Shown here: positions 53,926 through 58,198 of the stretch, piece after piece
How the letters are laid out: each line of letters opens with the position of its first letter
How positions within the stretch are numbered: position 1 is the stretch's first letter
Origin: Lentimicrobiaceae bacterium
GTDB lineage: Bacteria > Bacteroidota > Bacteroidia > Bacteroidales > F082
Direction of reading: 5' to 3'
Length of the DNA stretch: 58,198 bases
NCBI GenBank assembly: GCA_015061295.1
Contig: SUWU01000013.1
Span: 1 to 58,198 of the forward strand
Notes under the pieces: model-generated
What the model saw: only the letters and a program-made list of their open reading frames with translations
Databases searched by the model: none
Told to the model about the DNA's origin: nothing
Program-made: the position numbers and the translations under genes

Positions 53926-54252
53926 TTATTCAGCATCTGCAGCTGGCATTTGATAATCTGAAGGTGCCATTGTGTTTTCTATTTGCTGACGCATCTCTGT
54001 GTCAACGCTTGAACCTGCTCCAACACCACCTTTTGGAAGTGCTATACTTGAAACAAGACATAACACAACTAAAATGATTGCCAAGGTCCATGTAGCTTTC
54101 TCTAAGAAATCGGTAGTCTTACGAACACCTAAGATTTGATTTGAAGATGATAAGTTAGATACCAATCCTCCGCCTTTTGAATTCTGAACTAAAACAACCA
54201 ACATCATCAAAGCACTGACGATAAGGATGAATACTGAAATTGCTACGTACAT
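53926..54252 (-). CDS. secG: Preprotein translocase subunit SecG
   Basis: A 108-residue membrane protein with two membrane segments (residues 3-22 and about 56-75) and the SecG motif VVLVQNSKGGGL followed by FLEKATW. The Ala/Pro-rich acidic tail is common in Bacteroidota. It belongs to the SecYEG channel and is the last gene of the operon that starts with pheT or further upstream. Confidence 0.92.
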   Translation of the reverse strand: MYVAISVFILIVSALMMLVVLVQNSKGGGLVSNLSSSNQILGVRKTTDFLEKATWTLAIILVVLCLVSSIALPKGGVGAGSSVDTEMRQQIENTMAPSDYQMPAADAE

Positions 54253-54264
54253 TTTGTTAATTAT

Positions 54265-55071
54265 TTAATTGTTAAACTTATTTTTTGCTTCTTCAATTAA
54301 TTTTGCAAAGTAAACACTTTTTTCTGGATTTTTCAAACTTAATTTTTGATATACTGAAATTGCTTTTTCAATATATCCTTGATTAAGATAAATCGTTGCT
54401 AATGTTTCACTTATGATATTCTCTTGGTCGATTACACTTGTCTGTGCGACAACCATAGGGTCGTAAAATTCTTTCTTAGGTCGCGAAATTTGAGGATTTT
54501 CTGCAATAAATTTATCGATAATTTCAGTTTTTGATAATGCTTTCTTTTCTTTCTTATCCTCTTCCTTCTCACGCTCTAATTCTATAATCCTCTGCTCGAT
54601 GAGACTCTTTAACTCGTCTAACGACTTACGCTTCTCTTCTAATAACGCCATCTCCTTCGACAATTCTTCCTTCGACTTATTCAAATCGACTTCTGGAATT
54701 ACTATCGTTTCTAATGACTTTTGTCTGTTGTCAGTAGTCTGTTCGCTGAACTCATCAGGCAAATCACAATGCTCGACTTTTGTCTTTGTCGCTTTTGCCT
54801 CTGCCATAAGACGTCGCAATGCGTTTCTGTCGGGCACCATAGCCGCTGCAAGTCGTAACTGCTTTGCTGACCTCTTGTCATTGTTAAGATCTAAACCTAC
54901 CGATAAAAGAACCTGTGCTATAGTAAAATATGGATATTGCTCAACAGCAGATGACAATAATTCAATGTCATTGTCGTCCATCTTATGCGGACTCGACATT
55001 ATCTCACTGAATCTTTGCATTTCTGTGTCTTTGCGTCTCTGTACCTCTAATATCACATTTTCTTTATTCAT
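54265..55071 (-). CDS. Conserved TPR/coiled-coil protein of the lptE-secG operon, function unknown
   Basis: A 268-residue cytoplasmic protein. Residues about 33-90 are helical (LSSAVEQYPYFTIAQVLLSVGL), residues about 125-175 form a strongly charged coiled coil (KSKEELSKEMALLEEKRKSLDELKS region), and residues about 215-265 resemble a TPR pair (ISETLATIYLNQGYIEKAISVYQKL). It sits where Bacteroidota genomes usually have a hypothetical gene between lptE and secG. Its first 17 residues are partly encoded by a CTGTGTCTTTGCGTCTCT repeat; Met18 is an alternative start. Confidence 0.75.
   Translation of the reverse strand: MNKENVILEVQRRKDTEMQRFSEIMSSPHKMDDNDIELLSSAVEQYPYFTIAQVLLSVGLDLNNDKRSAKQLRLAAAMVPDRNALRRLMAEAKATKTKVEHCDLPDEFSEQTTDNRQKSLETIVIPEVDLNKSKEELSKEMALLEEKRKSLDELKSLIEQRIIELEREKEEDKKEKKALSKTEIIDKFIAENPQISRPKKEFYDPMVVAQTSVIDQENIISETLATIYLNQGYIEKAISVYQKLSLKNPEKSVYFAKLIEEAKNKFNN
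55017..55050. repeat. GTGTCTTTGCGTCTCT tract in the start of the TPR gene
   Basis: TTCTGTGTCTTTGCGTCTCT-type words encode residues about 8-18 (EVQRRKDTEMQ) and match the tract in lptE. Confidence 0.65.
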
Positions 55072-55074
55072 ATA

Positions 55075-55671
55075 TTACCAGTTCACAACGGCTTTGTTAA
55101 AAATATCCTGACATAAGTCTTCAACTATCTGCTCAACCAAAACGTCTTGAACCATGTTCAAATCTTGTTCGCTTGGATAATCCTGATATTGAGAGAAGTT
55201 CTGCTCAAAGTTTTTAGACTCGTCATATCTGTTTGTAAATCGTACATTTACCGTCACTGTCAGTCTGTTCATCGCAGCGGTCTGATTACCTGTGATGGCG
55301 ATAGGAGAGGTGCTGTAACCCGTAATCTCTCCTTCAAAAGCGAGGTCGCCATTTTCTGCCACTGACTGTAATGTTGTCTGATTTACAAACATATCGTTCA
55401 AGGCGTTTGTCAAAGTATTGCTCAACAAGGGATTAACGAGCTGTGCATTGTTAGGGAAATATTGTACCGAGATGGTCTTTGCCTCAGCAGGAATGGAAGC
55501 TCCTGAGAACGAATATATCCCGCAGCTGTTTAAGAAAAGACAACAAGACAACAAGACAACGAGACAACGAGTTATAAGTCGCCAAGTCACTAAGTCACCG
55601 AGTCGCCAAGTATTTTTGCGTCTCTGTGTCTCTATGTCTCTATGTCTCTGTGTCTTTAAATTCTCCATCAC
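55075..55671 (-). CDS. lptE: LPS-assembly lipoprotein LptE-like, signal region built from repeats
   Basis: A 198-residue protein as read from the ATG at 55671. The mature part begins CGIYSFSGASIPAEAKTISVQYFPNNA, typical of Bacteroidota LptE, with lipobox LFLNSC (Cys50). LptE plugs LptD during LPS export. The 49-residue leader is unusually long and its DNA (55531-55659) is a low-complexity tract; the hydrophobic core RCLVVLLSCCLFLNS comes from TTGTCTTG-type words. A GTG at 55590 would give a 22-residue signal peptide. The ATG overlaps the sigma-54 activator stop by 4 bases. Confidence 0.82.
   Translation of the reverse strand: MMENLKTQRHRDIETQRRKNTWRLGDLVTWRLITRCLVVLLSCCLFLNSCGIYSFSGASIPAEAKTISVQYFPNNAQLVNPLLSNTLTNALNDMFVNQTTLQSVAENGDLAFEGEITGYSTSPIAITGNQTAAMNRLTVTVNVRFTNRYDESKNFEQNFSQYQDYPSEQDLNMVQDVLVEQIVEDLCQDIFNKAVVNW
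55531..55659. repeat. Composite low-complexity tract forming the lptE leader
   Basis: On the minus strand GACATAGAGACACAGAGACG-type words are followed by CTTGGCGACTCGGTGACTT-type words and then GTTGTCTCGTTGTCTTGTTGTCTT. All three sub-families recur elsewhere in the window. Together they encode residues about 5-47 of LptE. Confidence 0.85.
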
Positions 55672-56951
55672 AGTTTGATTTGATATTCGTTAATCTTTCT
55701 ATACAATGTTCTCTCGCTGATGCCTAATTCTTTGGCAGCGTCTTTTCTCTTACCTTTATGCTTCTCTAAAGCCTTGCAAATGAAGTCTTTTTCTGTCTGC
55801 TCTAATGACAAGGTAGGAGGCGTGTCATATTTATTCGCTGCTGACAGCTCAGGCTCGCAAGTCGTATTAGAAGTAGCGGAGTCAGTGTCTTTACTATAAT
55901 CGTCGTCCTGAACATAAACAAAGCTATCTTCTGGTTCTTCCATCGGAGAAATTACCGTAGCGTTGATAGGCGTGATATTCGACGGCTCAGGAAGATGCTG
56001 TATATTACCGCTATTTCTTTGTTCCGACAGTTCCTTAACGGTTCTGCGAAGCTCCATAATGTCGTTCTTCATGTCGAACAACACCTTATATAATATGTCG
56101 CGTTCCGAGAGCGGGTCTTCGTCTTTACCTCCTTTATATAATGTAGGTAACGAAGTGACATTATTATTCGGGAGATAGTTTTTCAAAATATCGGGCGTTA
56201 TGATTCTCTCTTCTTCGATGATAGAAATCTGTTCGGTGATATTTTTCAGCTGTCGTATGTTACCGTCCCAACGATAATTCTCCATCATGACGACGGCTTC
56301 TGGTGTGAGCTGCACTGCTGGCATACGATATTTCTCTGCGAAGTCGGCAGCGAATTTTCTGAATAACAGTTTGATGTCTTCCTTACGCTCGCGTAATGCA
56401 GGTATACGAATTGGCACAGTATTGAGTCGATAATATAAATCTTCTCTGAACTTGCCTTTTTCTATTGCTAACGGAATATTGAGGTTGGTAGCTGCTACTA
56501 TCCTCACATCGGTCTTCTGTACTTTCGAGGAGCCGACTTTGATGAATTCGCCGTTTTCCAAGACTCTCAGCAGTCGTGCCTGTGTCGCTAAAGGAAGTTC
56601 ACCCACTTCATCAAGGAAGATAGTGCCGCCGTCGGCTACTTCAAAATATCCTTTGCGGGTGTCGATGGCTCCTGTGAAAGAGCCTTTCTCATGACCAAAC
56701 AACTCGGAGTCGATGGTGCCTTCTGGAATGGCGCCGCAGTTGATGGCAAAATAGTTCTTATGTTTCCTCGAACTATTCTGATGTATGATTTGCGGGATAA
56801 CATCTTTACCGGTACCGCTCTCTCCGTTAATCAATACGGTGAGGTCGGTGCCAGCAACTTGAACCGCAATCTCAATAGCTCTATTGAGATCGCGGCTGTT
56901 GCCTATTATCTTGAATCGTTGTTTTATTGATTGGATGTCTTGATTGTCCAT
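55668..56951 (-). CDS. Sigma-54-dependent activator (AAA+ / Fis type)
   Basis: A 427-residue bacterial enhancer-binding protein without a receiver domain. The AAA+ domain starts at about residue 15: Walker A GESGTGKD (43-50), the sigma-54 contact loop GSFTGA (90-95), Walker B TIFLDE (110-115), ATNLNIPL and FREDLYYRLN with the Arg finger region. A variable linker spans about 290-380, and a Fis-type helix-turn-helix ends the protein (RKDAAKELGISERTLYRKINEY). With no sensor domain it may be constitutively active or controlled by partners. It overlaps lptE by 4 bases and pheT by one. Confidence 0.92.
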   Translation of the reverse strand: MDNQDIQSIKQRFKIIGNSRDLNRAIEIAVQVAGTDLTVLINGESGTGKDVIPQIIHQNSSRKHKNYFAINCGAIPEGTIDSELFGHEKGSFTGAIDTRKGYFEVADGGTIFLDEVGELPLATQARLLRVLENGEFIKVGSSKVQKTDVRIVAATNLNIPLAIEKGKFREDLYYRLNTVPIRIPALRERKEDIKLLFRKFAADFAEKYRMPAVQLTPEAVVMMENYRWDGNIRQLKNITEQISIIEEERIITPDILKNYLPNNNVTSLPTLYKGGKDEDPLSERDILYKVLFDMKNDIMELRRTVKELSEQRNSGNIQHLPEPSNITPINATVISPMEEPEDSFVYVQDDDYSKDTDSATSNTTCEPELSAANKYDTPPTLSLEQTEKDFICKALEKHKGKRKDAAKELGISERTLYRKINEYQIKL

Positions 56952-58198
56952 TATCGTAATGTTGCTTTTAGTTGTTGTTCTATCGCAGATTGTATCTTAG
57001 CCATAGTCTTCTCGATGACTTTGTCGGTCAATGTCTTTTGTGTATCCATCAAGATGAAACTTAAAGCATATTGCTTCTTGCCTTCTGGAATCTTGTCGCC
57101 AGTATAAATATCGAAGAGACTTACCGAAGTTAAAATCTTATTCTCTGCTGTGAAAGCAACATTTTTCACTTGCTCAAAGTTCACGTTCTTGTCGAGAATT
57201 AATGCTAAGTCGCGACGTACTGCTGGGAATTTTGGCAATGGCTCGTAACGAACAGCCTTAGCTTCTTTGTTGGCTTTCAAAAGATTATCCCAATTCATCG
57301 TAGCATGATATACTTCTCTCTTCAAATCGAACAGCTTCAAAGTCTTCTGATTTATCTTACCGAGAGTACATAACTCCATGCCGTTCAAACTATAAACCAA
57401 AGAATATTCGTAATGTTTTACGCAGCCTTCGCTTGTCTCTAATTTCTCAACATCAATATTGAGTTTATGTAAGATGCCTAAGACATATTTTTTAAGTTCA
57501 TAGAAATCAACGTTCTGTGGTTTGTTGCTCCACAATTCTTCCTTATCTTTTCCTGTGATGAACAGGTCTAAGTTATAGATTTCAGAATATGGTGACAAGG
57601 AAACGCCTTCTTGTTTTTTGCTTTCATCATAGAAATATGTGTTACCGAACTCGAAGAACTTGATGTCGAAAATCTTATGGTTGTGGTTGTTTTCTATGCT
57701 CTTCAACCCGCCGAAAAGCAACGACTGACGAAGTACGTTCAAGTCGGAGCTGAGAGGATTTAAAATCTTGACGTTTCTATTTTCGTCGAAACTGTCCATC
57801 TCTTTGGTGTAAGCCTCTTTAGTTAAAGAGTTGTTCATGATTTCATAGAAACCATTAGAAGCCAACATGATAGAGATGTTTCTCTTCAACTTCTCAGGAT
57901 CTGGTTTTGCCACGACGTTCAAAGTAGCGTTAATCTTTTCTGGAATAGCGATATTATCGTAACCGTAAATACGTAATATTTCTTCAACTAAGTCGGCAGG
58001 ACGATAGACATCGACTTTACATGTTGGGACATCAACAGTTACAGATTCGTCTGTCAATTCCACTACTTTACAATCTAAGTTTTTGAGGATATTTACAGCG
58101 ATGTCTTTTTCTATTTCCTGACCTGCTATCTTATTGAGGTAAGCGAATTTAAGCTCTACGCGCACAGGAGTGAAGTCGCCGTTGATGACGTCTTTTAC
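56951..58198 (-). CDS. pheT: Phenylalanyl-tRNA synthetase beta subunit, C-terminal part
   Basis: The reading frame is open to the right edge, so the 5' part of the gene lies outside. The visible 415 residues contain the B5 domain (VTVDVPTCKVDVYRPADLVEEILRIYGYDNI), the catalytic-like core (LNVLRQSLLFGGLKSIENN, FFEFGNTYFYDE) and the C-terminal FDX-ACB tRNA-binding domain (EPLPKFPAVRRDLALILDKNV). It pairs with PheS to charge tRNA-Phe. The stop codon overlaps the start of the sigma-54 activator gene by one base, placing pheT at or near the head of the lptE-secG operon. Confidence 0.95.
   Translation of the reverse strand, partial: VKDVINGDFTPVRVELKFAYLNKIAGQEIEKDIAVNILKNLDCKVVELTDESVTVDVPTCKVDVYRPADLVEEILRIYGYDNIAIPEKINATLNVVAKPDPEKLKRNISIMLASNGFYEIMNNSLTKEAYTKEMDSFDENRNVKILNPLSSDLNVLRQSLLFGGLKSIENNHNHKIFDIKFFEFGNTYFYDESKKQEGVSLSPYSEIYNLDLFITGKDKEELWSNKPQNVDFYELKKYVLGILHKLNIDVEKLETSEGCVKHYEYSLVYSLNGMELCTLGKINQKTLKLFDLKREVYHATMNWDNLLKANKEAKAVRYEPLPKFPAVRRDLALILDKNVNFEQVKNVAFTAENKILTSVSLFDIYTGDKIPEGKKQYALSFILMDTQKTLTDKVIEKTMAKIQSAIEQQLKATLR

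Noticed and set aside
56951-58165. Treating the right-edge pheT frame as complete with a start at 58165
   Set aside because: The frame continues upstream to the last base of the window and the N-terminal tRNA-binding domain is missing, so the gene is cut by the edge.

Overview
The window comes from a member of the Bacteroidota, most likely the order Bacteroidales. Secreted proteins carry type IX secretion (T9SS) C-terminal domains, every type I signal peptide seen is followed by Gln, many genes are preceded by the Bacteroidota promoter element TAnnTTTG, and gene content and order fit (pheT / sigma-54 regulator / lptE / TPR protein / secG / groES / groEL). UbiE and MenA indicate menaquinone synthesis; flavin-linked acyl metabolism and a hemerythrin protein suggest an anaerobic or microaerobic life, which is inference.

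Layout. 1-109 is the edge of an insertion sequence. 130-8706 is mostly minus-strand metabolism: a CsgG/Fib_succ_major protein, methylcrotonyl-CoA carboxylase beta with its hydratase, MntP, tRNA-Pro, class II aldolase, a K+/H+ antiporter and an LD-carboxypeptidase. 8874-12362 holds an outer-membrane barrel protein and a glutaminyl cyclase lipoprotein. 12881-22386 holds two giant T9SS adhesin-like proteins. 22547-30980 is a LytTR membrane regulator divergent from an eight-gene plus-strand operon: fabH, fabF, fabZ, etfB, acpP, etfA, an acyl-CoA dehydrogenase and fabG. 31082-36052 holds a YeiH transporter, a porin, pth, rplY and prs.

36172-39983 looks accessory: tRNA-Leu, then a tightly overlapping minus-strand operon (winged-helix regulator, AbiEii-like nucleotidyltransferase, metallophosphoesterase), a 688-base structured non-coding region and a Bor-like lipoprotein. 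40216-49000 returns to housekeeping: rlmN, ubiE, menA, a LuxR-type regulator paired with a hemerythrin protein, tRNA-Thr, glnS, a secreted M64 peptidase and an RlmI-type methyltransferase. 49137-51740 is a third T9SS adhesin-like protein. The window ends with groEL, groES, secG, a TPR protein, lptE, a sigma-54 activator and the 3' part of pheT.

Two loci stand out as possible undescribed systems. The first is the fab/etf/ACAD operon, in which a complete elongation set lacks a classical enoyl reductase and instead contains an Etf/acyl-CoA dehydrogenase module with the acyl carrier protein gene placed between the two Etf subunits. The second is the three-gene regulator / nucleotidyltransferase / phosphoesterase operon beside tRNA-Leu. 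A third, genome-style phenomenon is a family of low-complexity tracts built from 6-8 base words (for example TGACACTGAC, CATTGTTCATTG, AACAATTAAC). They fill many intergenic gaps and have entered at least five coding sequences, in one case forming most of a lipoprotein signal peptide.
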